From Candidatus Nitrosotenuis cloacae (GTDB lineage: Archaea; Thermoproteota; Nitrososphaeria; Nitrososphaerales; Nitrosopumilaceae), in NCBI RefSeq assembly GCF_000955905.1, contig NZ_CP011097.1, positions 1,514,582-1,578,581 on the forward strand: 64,000 nucleotides of DNA. Direction: 5' to 3'. Every line of letters starts with the position of its first letter. Position 1 is the stretch's first letter. The notes beneath the pieces were generated by a model. It saw nothing but the letters and a program-made list of their open reading frames with translations. It was not told the origin of the DNA and made no database searches. A program made the position numbers and the translations under genes. Positions 1 to 9,036 of this stretch are shown here, one piece after another.

Positions 1-589
1 CTGCTCGAATTTTTAGGGATTCTGGTGATATCAGCCTAATGTCAACATCATAGTTTGATAGTGCATACAAAAGCGAATAGACGGTTCTGCCATATTTCAG
101 ATCGCCTACTATACCGATTTTTAGGCCATCAATTTTGTTTTTTTCCTTTTTTATGGTGTACAGGTCCTGTATTGCTTGTGTTGGGTGCTCCTCTGTTCCG
201 CTTCCGGCATTTAGCACCGGCTTCTCAGAGATTTCAGATGCAAATCGACTAGAACCATCAAGTGGATGGCGCAGTGCCAATACATCAGAGTAAATTGAGA
301 TCATCTTAATTGTGTCTGCCAGGCTTTCTCCCTTTTTTGTGGAAGAAGATGCCATGTCTGCTATTCCAAGCGAGGTTCCGCCAATTAGTGCCATTGCCGC
401 CTGGAAGCTCAGTCGGGTTCTGGTGCTCGGCTCAAAGAACAGATATCCAAGTGTTTTTCCTCGGCCAATCTCTCGGCGTTGGGTTGGATCCATCTTGATT
501 ATTTTATCGGTTGCAGAAAACACTGATTCGAATTTTGCCTTGTCAAAATCACGTACAGATATGATATCTTTTTGGAAAAAGTCGTTCAT
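1..589 (-). CDS. pyrB: Aspartate carbamoyltransferase catalytic subunit (C-terminal part outside window)
   Basis: This is the N-terminal 196 residues of aspartate transcarbamylase, which joins carbamoyl phosphate and aspartate in de novo pyrimidine synthesis. It begins with ATG (MNDFFQKD) and reads open through the window edge, so roughly the last third (family about 300 residues) is missing. The carbamoyl-phosphate loop FEPSTRTRLSF is present, followed by the 80s-loop region (MASSSTKKGES) and the HPTQAIQDLYT segment. The regulatory-chain gene pyrI lies divergently 42 bp away rather than in the usual pyrBI tandem, so both must share a bidirectional promoter. Identification is firm. Confidence 0.95.
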   Translation of the reverse strand, partial: MNDFFQKDIISVRDFDKAKFESVFSATDKIIKMDPTQRREIGRGKTLGYLFFEPSTRTRLSFQAAMALIGGTSLGIADMASSSTKKGESLADTIKMISIYSDVLALRHPLDGSSRFASEISEKPVLNAGSGTEEHPTQAIQDLYTIKKEKNKIDGLKIGIVGDLKYGRTVYSLLYALSNYDVDIRLISPESLKIRA

Positions 590-631
590 TTCTTTCAATG
601 ATATATACTGGTTACTATACAAAGTATTCTG

Positions 632-1093
632 ATGCAAGAATCAAATCTCATAGTACGCAGAATAAAGGACGGAACCGTAATTGATCACATAGAGGGTGGA
701 AAAGGCCTCAAGGTTCTGGATGCTCTTGGCATCAATGGCGAGGATGGAGATGTAATCACGGTGGCGCTAAATGTGCCCAGCGGCAAATACAGTAAAAAAG
801 ACATTATCAAAGTAGAAAACCGCTATCTGCAAGACTTTGATACAAACAAGCTTGCGGTAATATCTCCAAAGGCCACTATCAATATCATAAAAGACTACAA
901 GCTTGTCGAAAAGCGCCGGGTAGCCCTGCCAAACAAAATTGAGAAGATCTTCAGATGTTCAAACCCAGACTGCATAACAAACAGCAAAGAGGACATCGAA
1001 TCAGTCATGGAAGTAATTGACAAGAACGGCCTTGTCCTAAAATGCAAATATTGCACAAGAATCTTAGATGTAAATCAGCTGAAATATTGCTAA
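632..1093 (+). CDS. pyrI: Aspartate carbamoyltransferase regulatory chain
   Basis: The 153-residue product matches PyrI in length and layout: an N-terminal nucleotide-binding allosteric domain (about residues 1-100, with the ALNVPSGKYSKKD and NKLAVISP segments) and a C-terminal zinc domain with CSNPDC and later CKYC, the four-cysteine site that contacts the catalytic chain. It would confer CTP/ATP control on PyrB. Start is ATG 42 bp from the divergent pyrB start. Split divergent orientation of pyrB and pyrI is the only unusual point. Confidence 0.95.
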   Translation: MQESNLIVRRIKDGTVIDHIEGGKGLKVLDALGINGEDGDVITVALNVPSGKYSKKDIIKVENRYLQDFDTNKLAVISPKATINIIKDYKLVEKRRVALPNKIEKIFRCSNPDCITNSKEDIESVMEVIDKNGLVLKCKYCTRILDVNQLKYC

Positions 1094-1112
1094 ACTAAAA
1101 CAAAGAGTTTTT

Positions 1113-1131
1113 TTGGGATTTACTGTCCCAA
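1113..1131 (-). terminator. Hairpin around the atpK stop codon
   Basis: A 6-bp perfect inverted repeat (TTGGGA / TCCCAA) has the TAA stop of the ATPase subunit K gene in its 7-nt loop. It sits at the end of the ATP synthase operon in the 26-bp gap to the convergent pyrI. A transcript-end or mRNA 3' stabiliser role is inferred from position only. Confidence 0.4.
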
Positions 1132-1437
1132 GATAATGAACATCATGACGATTCCGTAGATTGCGATTGACTCGACCATACCTACGAAGATGAATACTTT
1201 GGACTGTAATGCTGGGTTCTCACTAATGACGGCAAGACCTGCAGATCCTACATAACCTAATCCGATTCCTGCACCAAATGCTGCAAGACCAAATGCTAAA
1301 CCTGCACCAAGAATTTTCAGCGAACCAGAGTCACCAGATGGTGCTGCTCCTTCTTCTGCTGCAAACGCAAGGCCTGTCATTGCTGAGAGTGATACTACTG
1401 TTGCCAAAAGCAATAACGCAAAGGATTTCATTTTCAA
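1120..1437 (-). CDS. atpK: A-type ATP synthase subunit K (c-ring proteolipid)
   Basis: The 105-residue product forms the membrane rotor ring of the A/V-type ATP synthase. After an N-terminal hydrophobic stretch ending AFA at residue 26, which looks like a cleavable signal peptide, comes one helical hairpin: a glycine-rich helix (about 42-72, GAGIGLGYVG) and a second helix (about 80-103) carrying Glu89 in GMVESIAIYG, the expected ion-binding carboxylate. A two-helix unit with one carboxylate suggests a proton ring of c-type stoichiometry. It is last in the E-A-B-D-(48 aa)-K operon, separated by 28 bp from the small ORF upstream. Confidence 0.95.
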   Translation of the reverse strand: MKMKSFALLLLATVVSLSAMTGLAFAAEEGAAPSGDSGSLKILGAGLAFGLAAFGAGIGLGYVGSAGLAVISENPALQSKVFIFVGMVESIAIYGIVMMFIILGQ

Positions 1438-1465
1438 ATTTGCTCCCTGACCTCCTTTATTTAAA

Positions 1466-1612
1466 TCATAGTGTGGTTTTGGAAATTTTGTCCAACGTTT
1501 TTGTTTTGAATTGTTTTAGATCAGATTTGATAGAATCTGCCTGAGTGCTGTTTTCTGTTTCCAGTGCGTTGCTTGCTTGATCGAGCAATCTTTTGATGTC
1601 TTGTTTTGCCAT
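1466..1612 (-). CDS. Small 48-aa helical protein in the ATP synthase operon
   Basis: An ATG-initiated ORF of 48 codons begins one base after the subunit D stop and ends 28 bp before subunit K, so it is probably translationally coupled inside the ATPase operon. The product (starts MAKQDIKRLLDQASNALE) is charged, has no hydrophobic span and looks alpha-helical. No F or H stalk subunit is recognisable elsewhere in the window, so this could be a reduced stalk or assembly factor, but that is speculation. I do not recognise a family; reality of the gene rests on spacing and composition. Confidence 0.55.
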   Translation of the reverse strand: MAKQDIKRLLDQASNALETENSTQADSIKSDLKQFKTKTLDKISKTTL

Positions 1613-1613
1613 T

Positions 1614-2246
1614 TTACTTCTTCTTCTCCATTACTGCCTTGACTTTTTTTAGTCTTGCGAATTCTTCTCTTTCTCGCTCTTCTAGTGTGGATAGGATGAA
1701 TTTGATTCGCAGTCTATATTGCGGAATGATGACGTTTTCAAGCGCATTTAGGAGTTTTTGCGTCTTTTCAAGCGCCTTTGCGAGCGCAAAAATAGAGTTC
1801 TCGTATTCTGCTGCTTTGCAGATTTTTGGCAACAATGCCTTGATCTGCTTTGCAGCCCGATCTATTGAAGAGTTGGTGTCTGCAAATCCATAAGGCATTG
1901 ATTTTGTGTCTTTTTCAGTTACATTTAGCGTGGGTATGGTAACATCCACTACTCGCTTTACCTTGGTGTCCACTTCCATTACTGCTGGAGTTGATTGTGC
2001 TACCGAGTCTACGGTTGCAGTACCCAGTGATAGATATGCATCATTTACTGACTTGTAGACATCTTGTAGTGGCTCCCAGATTCCGCCGCGAGCCTTGTTT
2101 GCTTCGGTGATCATTTCTTCAATGTTTTTTAGTAAAACCTTTCTTTTGTCATCAAGAATTTTTTGGACCATTGTTGCAACTTGGCTTGAACGCTTGTACT
2201 TGAGCAGCTCGATTTTTGTTGCTGCAACATTTTGTCCAAATGACAT
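1614..2246 (-). CDS. atpD: A-type ATP synthase subunit D (central stalk)
   Basis: The 210-residue, lysine-rich, mostly helical protein fits V/A-type subunit D, the central rotor shaft. The N-terminal part (NVAATKIELLKYKRSSQVA) resembles the family signature of P-T-K-x-E-L-x-x-L-K-x-x-L in spacing and the C-terminal RRxKFILSTLEERER segment is typical (here RLRIKFILSTLEERERE). It starts with ATG five bases after the subunit B stop and ends one base before the 48-aa ORF. Confidence 0.93.
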   Translation of the reverse strand: MSFGQNVAATKIELLKYKRSSQVATMVQKILDDKRKVLLKNIEEMITEANKARGGIWEPLQDVYKSVNDAYLSLGTATVDSVAQSTPAVMEVDTKVKRVVDVTIPTLNVTEKDTKSMPYGFADTNSSIDRAAKQIKALLPKICKAAEYENSIFALAKALEKTQKLLNALENVIIPQYRLRIKFILSTLEEREREEFARLKKVKAVMEKKK

Positions 2247-2251
2247 TTTAG

Positions 2252-3637
2252 CTATTGTTCCTTGTAGTATTGATCGATAAACTTGTCTTTGACCTTGGTT
2301 AGCTCATTCTTTGGCAATAGTGAGACTACCTTCCACTGTAATCCTAGTGTTTCCTCGATGGTTCGGTTTTCATCAACGCCCTGAGTCAAAAACTCTTTTT
2401 CAAATCCATCGCCCACTTCGAGGTATTTCAGATCCACACCGGTAAGGCCTGCCTTGCCTACGATTCCTGCCAGTGCTCGTACCTCTTGTGCACGAGAATA
2501 TGCATCATAATTTTGATTAGAGATCTCTTGGTGATCCGCTCTTGTTCTTCCCTCGCCAATTCCGTCCTTCATTATACGAGAAAGACTCATCAAGATGTTG
2601 ACTGGTGGATAGACTCCTTGTCTGAAGAGGTCACGTCCAAGTACGATTTGGCCTTCTGTGATGTATCCCGTAAGATCTGGAATTGGATGAGTGATATCGT
2701 CTGATGGCATGGTTAGAATTGGCATCTGAGTTACGCTTCCTTTTTTGTCTCTTAGTCTTCCTGCTCGCTCGTATATTGTGGAAAGATCAGTATACAGATA
2801 TCCAGGATAGCCCTTTCTTCCAGGTACTTCTTCTCTTGCTGCACTGATTTCTCTTAGTGCCTCTGCATAGTTTGTCATGTCGGTTAGTATTACCAGTACG
2901 TGCATTCCAAGATCATATGCTAGATATTCAGCAACAGTTAGTGCTACTCTTGGTGTGATGATTCTCTCAATTGCAGGATCGTCTGCTAGATTCAAAAATA
3001 GAACACTTCGTTTTAGTGCACCAGACTCCTCTAGGCTTCGCTTGAAATATTCCGCCTCTGAGAACTGCACGCCGATTGCTGCAAAGACTACTGCAAATTC
3101 ATCAGATGTTCCAACTACTGTTGCCTGTCGTGCGATTTGTGCTGCCAAAATGTTGTGTGACATGCCAGAGCCGGAAAAGATTGGAAGTTTTTGGCCTCTG
3201 ACTAGTGTTAGCATTCCATCAATGACGGAAACGCCTGTTTGAATGAAATCTCTTGGATATTCTCTTTGCTCAGGATTCATTGGCTCACCATTAATGTCGA
3301 TGAATTTTTCTGCGATTGGATCTGGCAGTCCATCAATTGGTCTGCCCAAGCCATCAAAGACTCTGCCTAGGACCTGCTCAGAGACTGGCATTTCCATGAC
3401 TTTGCCTGCGAATTTTGCGCTGGTGCCAGATATGGATAATCCTGTTGTTCCCTCAAATACTTGGACGATTGCTTTTCCGTTTCCTACCTCGAGAACCTTG
3501 CCTAGTCTTCGTTGTCCATCGGTTGTTTGAATTTCAACTAGCTCATCAAATGCAACGCTTTCTACGCCATCAACAATGACAAGCGGTCCTTTGATTTCCG
3601 CAATTTTGGAATACTGGACTCCGCCTTGTGAGCTCAT
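2252..3637 (-). CDS. atpB: A-type ATP synthase subunit B (non-catalytic)
   Basis: The 461-residue product is the regulatory, non-catalytic head subunit of the A1 complex. It has the beta-barrel N-terminus ([18 protein letters not shown]), and at the position of the catalytic P-loop it carries [16 protein letters not shown], which lacks a Walker A lysine as is normal for subunit B. The [30 protein letters not shown] segment is diagnostic. Its ATG overlaps the subunit A stop by four bases, so A and B are translated in step. Confidence 0.97.
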   Translation of the reverse strand: MSSQGGVQYSKIAEIKGPLVIVDGVESVAFDELVEIQTTDGQRRLGKVLEVGNGKAIVQVFEGTTGLSISGTSAKFAGKVMEMPVSEQVLGRVFDGLGRPIDGLPDPIAEKFIDINGEPMNPEQREYPRDFIQTGVSVIDGMLTLVRGQKLPIFSGSGMSHNILAAQIARQATVVGTSDEFAVVFAAIGVQFSEAEYFKRSLEESGALKRSVLFLNLADDPAIERIITPRVALTVAEYLAYDLGMHVLVILTDMTNYAEALREISAAREEVPGRKGYPGYLYTDLSTIYERAGRLRDKKGSVTQMPILTMPSDDITHPIPDLTGYITEGQIVLGRDLFRQGVYPPVNILMSLSRIMKDGIGEGRTRADHQEISNQNYDAYSRAQEVRALAGIVGKAGLTGVDLKYLEVGDGFEKEFLTQGVDENRTIEETLGLQWKVVSLLPKNELTKVKDKFIDQYYKEQ

Positions 3638-5406
3638 GCTGTGATCTTAGCTCCAGATATTTTTTTGAATTCTGATTCTATTGTGCCAGTCAGTGCATCA
3701 AGCTTTGCAATCTCTTCTTCCTTTACTTCCATTCTTGCTTTGAGCAGTGTTGCAATTACTGGCATTGCTCTAATGTCTGCAAGTGCAGCACCCTCTCGTA
3801 GTGCGGCTTGGCCTTTTCTGTAAAAGTCAACCAATAATGTTAGTAGCTTGAATTGTTTTTGTGGACTGCAATAAGTATCGACATCATCAAAAGAGTTTTG
3901 CTGTAAGATTCCGATTTTGATCATTCTTGCTACTTCCAAGATTAGTTTTTCCTCGTCTGGCAGTGCTTCAGGTCCTAGTAGTCTGACAATTTCTTTTAGT
4001 GTGTCTTCTCTTTGTAGGATTCCGTATGCTTCTCGTCTGAGCTCAAACCAGTCCTTTGATACGTTATCACCCCACCATTTTCCAATGTCTGCCAGATATC
4101 CGGAATAGCTGTTCATCCAGTTAATTGATGGATAGTGACGAGAGTATGCTAGTTTGGCATCCAGTGCCCAGAAGGTCTTGATGAATCTCATGGTGTGTGT
4201 GGTGACTGGTTCTGTAAAGTCTCCACCTGATGGAGAAACTGCACCAATTAGTGTTACAGAGCCGTCCCTGTCTGGACTTCCTTGTGCTCTGACACGCCCT
4301 GCTCTTTCATAAAATTCTGCTAATCTTGATGCCAAGTATGACGGATATCCTTCCTCTGCTGGCATTTCTTCGAGTCTTCCGCTCATTTCTCTTAGTGCTT
4401 CTGCCCATCTTGATGTGGAATCTGCCACTAGGACAACATCTTTGCCCATGTCTCGATAATATTCTGCAATTGTAACGCCGGTGTAGATGCTTGCCTCTCT
4501 TGCAGCTACTGGCATGTTGCTGGTGTTTGCAACAAGGACCGTTCTGTCCATGAGGGGCTTGCCGGTTCGTGGGTCTTTGAGGTGTGGGAACTCGACTAGT
4601 ACTTCGGTCATTTCGTTTCCTCGCTCACCGCATCCGATGTATACTACAACTTGAGAGTCTGCCCACTTTGCAATTTGGTGCAAGGTTACTGTTTTTCCTG
4701 TTCCAAATGCTCCAGGAATTGATCCTGTCCCTCCCTTTGCGATTGGGAAGAATGTGTCAATGACTCGCTGGCCTGTCAATAGTGGAATGGTTGGATCATA
4801 TCTTGATTGGTATGGACGTGGCTTTCTTACTGGCCAGTAATGATACATCTTGATTGGGGTCTTGCTATTGTCTGTGGTTGCAAGTTCGGTTTCTAAATCA
4901 TATGTGCCTTCGCTAACAATTTTTGTGATTTTGCCGGCTGCATGATCTGGCGGAACCATTATGCCGTGCTCGATTAGGTCGGTTTCCTGTACAGAACCAA
5001 TTATACTACCTGGCGCTACTGTGTCGCCGACTTTGACTTTTGGTGTGAACTTGTATTTTTTAGTCATGTCTACCGGAGTGGTGGTGATTCCTCTTCCAAT
5101 AAAAGAGCCAGACTTTGCTGCAAGATCTTTTAGTGGTCTTTGAATTCCATCATAGATCTGTCCAATAATGCCTGGACCTAACAAAACGCTTAGTGGATTT
5201 CCAGTGCCAACTACTGGCTCGCCTGGTTTTAGTCCGCTTGTTGATTCGTAAACTTGGATAAATGCAACATCTCCTGTAAGTCTAATTACTTCGCCAATTA
5301 GTTTTGCATCGCCGACAGAAACTGTTTCGTACATTTTTGCATCAGACATTCCGTCTGCTTTTACTGCCGGACCGCTGACCCAAACAATTCTACCCTTTGC
5401 AACCAT
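3634..5406 (-). CDS. atpA: A-type ATP synthase subunit A (catalytic)
   Basis: The 590-residue catalytic subunit of the A1 head. Walker A is GAFGTGKT, followed by the [11 protein letters not shown] and [23 protein letters not shown] signatures of A/V-type catalytic subunits. The non-homologous insert typical of subunit A (about residues 110-200) is present. It follows subunit E by six bases and overlaps subunit B by four. No unusual residue is seen; length is normal for archaeal AtpA. Confidence 0.98.
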   Translation of the reverse strand: MVAKGRIVWVSGPAVKADGMSDAKMYETVSVGDAKLIGEVIRLTGDVAFIQVYESTSGLKPGEPVVGTGNPLSVLLGPGIIGQIYDGIQRPLKDLAAKSGSFIGRGITTTPVDMTKKYKFTPKVKVGDTVAPGSIIGSVQETDLIEHGIMVPPDHAAGKITKIVSEGTYDLETELATTDNSKTPIKMYHYWPVRKPRPYQSRYDPTIPLLTGQRVIDTFFPIAKGGTGSIPGAFGTGKTVTLHQIAKWADSQVVVYIGCGERGNEMTEVLVEFPHLKDPRTGKPLMDRTVLVANTSNMPVAAREASIYTGVTIAEYYRDMGKDVVLVADSTSRWAEALREMSGRLEEMPAEEGYPSYLASRLAEFYERAGRVRAQGSPDRDGSVTLIGAVSPSGGDFTEPVTTHTMRFIKTFWALDAKLAYSRHYPSINWMNSYSGYLADIGKWWGDNVSKDWFELRREAYGILQREDTLKEIVRLLGPEALPDEEKLILEVARMIKIGILQQNSFDDVDTYCSPQKQFKLLTLLVDFYRKGQAALREGAALADIRAMPVIATLLKARMEVKEEEIAKLDALTGTIESEFKKISGAKITA

Positions 5407-5412
5407 TACCTT

Positions 5413-6006
5413 TTACCTTCCGAATTTTGATGCAATATCTTTCCTTATTAAAGGCTTCAGGCGATCAAGTCTTGCATCGATTGTGTTATCGAATTTCATT
5501 GTTCCATCCTTTGATTGCACCTTGATTCCACCAAGGCACTCGATCAGATCGGATGACAATGTTGATCCTGGAAATTTTGAGAGTGAAGATTGGACAACGG
5601 ACTTGTCCTTTGAATTTGTTTGAACTATGATATCAGAAGTGCCTATTGCATCAATTGACTCTTGTAGCAATGTGGAAATTAATTTGGAATATTCATTGTT
5701 ACGATCAGTGTCTTGAAGTTTTTTGATTGCCTTCTCAAAGACCTTCTCGATTGATTCCTCTACTAGCAAGAGATGTTTGTTTCTGGAATCCAGATCGGCA
5801 TTGCCAACAATTTGCTTTTCTAGCTTTTCTGCCTCTTTTTTGCCCTCTGCAAGTATTTTGTCATATTCCTGCTCTAGGGATGTTTGTGAGTTTGCCAGCA
5901 TTGATTGCGATGATTTTAGGGCTTCTTTTAGGCTTGAGATGATCTGTTGTTCTGTGTTTTGGAGAATTTTTTCTACAGTTCGCTCTAGTGCAGAATCAAC
6001 GCCCAT
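5413..6006 (-). CDS. atpE: A-type ATP synthase subunit E (peripheral stalk)
   Basis: The 197-residue product has a long charged N-terminal helix (about residues 5-110, rich in E, K, Q, S) and a C-terminal globular region ending LDRLKPLIRKDIASKFGR, the architecture of peripheral-stalk subunit E. It is the first gene of the minus-strand ATPase operon and is divergent from subunit I. A TATA-like ATTAAAAT on the minus strand lies about 29 nt before the ATG, consistent with a leaderless or very short-leader message. Confidence 0.9.
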   Translation of the reverse strand: MGVDSALERTVEKILQNTEQQIISSLKEALKSSQSMLANSQTSLEQEYDKILAEGKKEAEKLEKQIVGNADLDSRNKHLLLVEESIEKVFEKAIKKLQDTDRNNEYSKLISTLLQESIDAIGTSDIIVQTNSKDKSVVQSSLSKFPGSTLSSDLIECLGGIKVQSKDGTMKFDNTIDARLDRLKPLIRKDIASKFGR

Positions 6007-6029
6007 TGATCTGGCTCCAATCAGATAAT

Positions 6030-6058
6030 GGATTTTAATGTTTGGAAAGATTTTAAAA
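6030..6058. promoter_or_regulatory. Divergent ATP synthase promoters (E operon and subunit I)
   Basis: Two AT boxes stand back to back in the 76-bp gap: CATTAAAATCC on the minus strand (6030-6040), centred 29 nt before the subunit E ATG, and ATTTTAAAATC on the plus strand (about 6048-6058), centred 29 nt before the subunit I TTG. The equal spacing fits archaeal TATA-to-start distances for near-leaderless transcripts and would coordinate both halves of the complex. Confidence 0.5.
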
Positions 6059-6082
6059 TCGTCCTAAAAACCGTAAATTGAG

Positions 6083-8182
6083 TTGGTAGTAGCTGATCTA
6101 AAACTTGGAAGCATTATTTTGCCTAGATCAGAGTCGCCGCAAGCAGTATCGCGTCTTGCGGAATTTGAGTGGTTTCACAAACTAGAGACAGATAGCGATC
6201 TGGTTACGCCGGAAATCGATGATCTGCTTTTACGCGCCCAAAAATCATACCAAACAATTGACGATGTTGTAAAGGGATTACAAATTCCATTGCAAGTCGG
6301 CATCATGGAGGTTCTCTTCAAGGGAACTGTCATAAAAAAGAAGCAGTACGAACTAGATGAAGTTCACACCATGGTTGACGACTTGGAGAAAAACGGGCCT
6401 GCAATTGTGGATGCTCCAGCTAAACTATTAGAAGAGATGGCGACAACTCAGCGCTCAATTGATGAATATTCCACACTAAAAGAAACACTGGACATTGTCA
6501 AAAAGCTAAACGTCGATGTCGGTGGATTTGGATTTATGAAATATTTCTACACAAATCTTTTTGTTATCAATACAAGCGAGTTTGCCGAAGTGAGCCGTAC
6601 CCTAGAAGGAGTAACGGTTTACAAGTATGAACTAGACACAAAGGACAAGCTAGCATTAATTGTTGTAGCAGGAACAGACGATTCTGATAAGGTCCTCAAG
6701 GTATTTCGCGGCTTTAATTCAAATCCATTTGTCATCCCACAAGGGCTGCCACAAGTTCCATCACAAGCATATTTACTAATTGAATCAAAGCTGGCAGAGC
6801 TGACAAAGAAGGAAAAAGAACTCTCAAAGCAAATTGCCAAGACAAAGCTGGCAATTCGCAGAGACATCTTATCACTACACGAGAGTGCATTTGTAGCAAA
6901 AGAAGTATTGGAATCATTACGCAAGCCAGGCGGAACAAAGAGATTTGCAGTCATACAGGGATACATTCCAAAAAATATGGAAGGAAAATTCAAAGAAGTA
7001 ACAAAACAGTGGATGTCAGTTACTGAAGACATTAGAGACCCAAAGATGGTCCAAAACAGACCCACACTGTTCCAGAACAAGCGATGGGTTAGAACATTTG
7101 AGGTAATCACGCAAAGCCAGGGCATCCCAAGAAAGGGCGAAGCAGACCCAACTCCGATGATTTCGCTAATGTGGCCAATATTCTATGGAATAATGTTCGC
7201 AGACTTGGGTCACGGACTGCTTCTCATGGGCCTAGGTTTGTTATTCAAGATGAAAGGACAGGGAGTCATGGCAAGATGGGGAATGCTCATTGCCATCTCT
7301 GGCGCATCGGCTGCAGTTGCAGGAGTTGGTGCAGGTGAGATGTTTGGGTTCCACATTGATCACATGTCACCATTTGAAGGATTGTTAGAGGAAGGCGGAG
7401 CATTACACTCGGTGTCATGGCTAGTTGGAATTCTTTCCGTAGCAGAGCTGACATTTGATCAAGTCATCAACATACTCAAGGTTTCATTGTTCTTAGGAAT
7501 CATTCACTTGATTTGGGCATTTGTGCTTCGAATAAGACGACTCCACAAGGAAGGCCACAAACAAATGATGATAACAGAAGCGATTCCAAATCTCACACTA
7601 TACGGCGGAATTGTAGTAATCATGATGTGCGCAATTGGCGCAAGCTACGATGTCATGAACATGTATTCCAGAGAACACACCGAAGTTGTTCCATGGGTCA
7701 CAGTATTTTTGGGTGACTGGGCGCGAGTATGGATTGTTACAAGAATTGCAGTAATCATTGTACTTGGTTCAATGGCAACAATGATGGTTGGCGGAATCTT
7801 GCATGCGAAGCACCACCCAGAAGACGGTGGAAGTGCAGCAAATGTTGTGATGGAAGTATTCTTGGGCAAGACAGTGGAATGTCTGGCTCACACTATCAGC
7901 TATGCACGACTTGGGATCATGTTGCTTGTACACGCAGCCTTACTAATGACAGTAAACAATGCATTTGCTTCAATGGGCGGATGGTCATCACCAGGAGGTA
8001 TCGCAATGATAGTTGGCGGAAACTTGGGAATTATGATGATTGAAGGACTAATTGTATACATCCAGTCTTTGAGATTGCACCTATACGAATTCTTTACGAA
8101 ATGGTATGACGGTGGCTCGCAGCCATTCAAGCAAGTTGTACCAGAATTATTGTACAACCAATTTATCTGGAAAAGAAAATAA
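6083..8182 (+). CDS. atpI: A-type ATP synthase subunit I/a (membrane stator)
   Basis: The 699-residue product is the stator subunit forming proton half-channels. Residues 1 to about 350 are hydrophilic and partly coiled-coil (cytoplasmic arm); the remainder holds about seven or eight membrane helices, beginning PMISLMWPIFYGIMFADLGHGLLL. The conserved arginine helix region is likely FLGKTVECLAHTISYARLGIMLL. The TTG start at 6083 is chosen because a TATA-like box lies 29 nt upstream and no closer ATG keeps the N-terminal strand. It is divergent from the rest of the operon and ends directly against the convergent sulfurtransferase gene. Confidence 0.95.
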   Translation: MVVADLKLGSIILPRSESPQAVSRLAEFEWFHKLETDSDLVTPEIDDLLLRAQKSYQTIDDVVKGLQIPLQVGIMEVLFKGTVIKKKQYELDEVHTMVDDLEKNGPAIVDAPAKLLEEMATTQRSIDEYSTLKETLDIVKKLNVDVGGFGFMKYFYTNLFVINTSEFAEVSRTLEGVTVYKYELDTKDKLALIVVAGTDDSDKVLKVFRGFNSNPFVIPQGLPQVPSQAYLLIESKLAELTKKEKELSKQIAKTKLAIRRDILSLHESAFVAKEVLESLRKPGGTKRFAVIQGYIPKNMEGKFKEVTKQWMSVTEDIRDPKMVQNRPTLFQNKRWVRTFEVITQSQGIPRKGEADPTPMISLMWPIFYGIMFADLGHGLLLMGLGLLFKMKGQGVMARWGMLIAISGASAAVAGVGAGEMFGFHIDHMSPFEGLLEEGGALHSVSWLVGILSVAELTFDQVINILKVSLFLGIIHLIWAFVLRIRRLHKEGHKQMMITEAIPNLTLYGGIVVIMMCAIGASYDVMNMYSREHTEVVPWVTVFLGDWARVWIVTRIAVIIVLGSMATMMVGGILHAKHHPEDGGSAANVVMEVFLGKTVECLAHTISYARLGIMLLVHAALLMTVNNAFASMGGWSSPGGIAMIVGGNLGIMMIEGLIVYIQSLRLHLYEFFTKWYDGGSQPFKQVVPELLYNQFIWKRK

Positions 8183-8956
8183 TCACTCTACAGGCAATTC
8201 AGTTCTGTTTGACCACTCGCCCCAAGACCCAAGATACACTTTGACGTTCTCAAAGCCGAGTTTTTTGAGGGCCAAAAACGAGTTTGCTGCGCGATATGCT
8301 CCTTGACAATATGTGATGATTTGAGAGTTTTTTGGAATTTGATATAATTTTGATAGCTGTGCATCATCCTTGATGGTACCATCTTCTGATATGTTGAGAG
8401 TATAATCCACATTGATTGCACCTGGAATGTGGCCACGCCTTGCGCCGCGGATCACATCGCCTATAAATTCCTCCTTTGATCTTGCATCAATTAGGATTGA
8501 TTTGCCCAAGTTTTGCTTTACATAATCATAGTCTGCAATGATTTGCGGATTTGGTTTACCATCAAAGTTTTTTGGCTCAAAGCCGTTTGTTTTTGTTTCA
8601 AGCAAGTGTCCATCTGATTGCCATTTTTTAATTCCGCCATCAAGCATCCAAACATTTTGGTGAGAAAAATACATCAGCATCCAGACTCCGCGTGCCGCAA
8701 GCATTCCAGAAACATCATCATAAAAGACGACTTTGTTTTGTAAGGTCACACCTACAAAAGACAGAATCTTTTTTGTCTGCTCATTGAATGTTATGATTCC
8801 TTGAGGAGTGGTATCAAACCAATGATATGCAAACAAGTCCAGATTTATTGCGCCTGGAATGTGTCCTTGTGAGTATTCCTTGAATGATCGTGCATCAAGT
8901 ATGATCAGATTTTGGTTTTTGATTTCTTTTGCCAGATCTGCAACAGATATGAGCAT
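8183..8956 (-). CDS. sseA: Tandem rhodanese sulfurtransferase
   Basis: Two rhodanese domains in 257 residues match thiosulfate / 3-mercaptopyruvate sulfurtransferases. The N-terminal inactive domain holds the LDARSFKEYSQGHIPGAINLD signature; the C-terminal domain has LIDARSKEEFIGD, GHIPGAINV and the active-site loop ITYCQGAYRA with the persulfide cysteine. The loop CQGAYRA is closer to thiosulfate-type than to the CG(S/T)GVT mercaptopyruvate loop. An ATG at 8956 is preferred to the TTG just before it. It shares no gap with the convergent atpI. Physiological sulfur donor cannot be told. Confidence 0.9.
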   Translation of the reverse strand: MLISVADLAKEIKNQNLIILDARSFKEYSQGHIPGAINLDLFAYHWFDTTPQGIITFNEQTKKILSFVGVTLQNKVVFYDDVSGMLAARGVWMLMYFSHQNVWMLDGGIKKWQSDGHLLETKTNGFEPKNFDGKPNPQIIADYDYVKQNLGKSILIDARSKEEFIGDVIRGARRGHIPGAINVDYTLNISEDGTIKDDAQLSKLYQIPKNSQIITYCQGAYRAANSFLALKKLGFENVKVYLGSWGEWSNRTELPVE

Positions 8957-9021
8957 CAATTCGACTAAGGCCTAATATCCATTAAATCTATTTTGAAAAC
9001 AAAAGGAAAAGAGAGGGTTTT

Positions 9022-9036
9022 CGAGTTTTTTACTCG
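9022..9036 (-). terminator. Hairpin around the amt stop codon
   Basis: A 5-bp inverted repeat (CGAGT / ACTCG) with a 5-nt T loop on the plus strand brackets the TAA stop of amt (9030-9032). Its form closely parallels the one at 17770-17783. Terminator or 3'-end stabiliser role is inferred. Confidence 0.3.
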
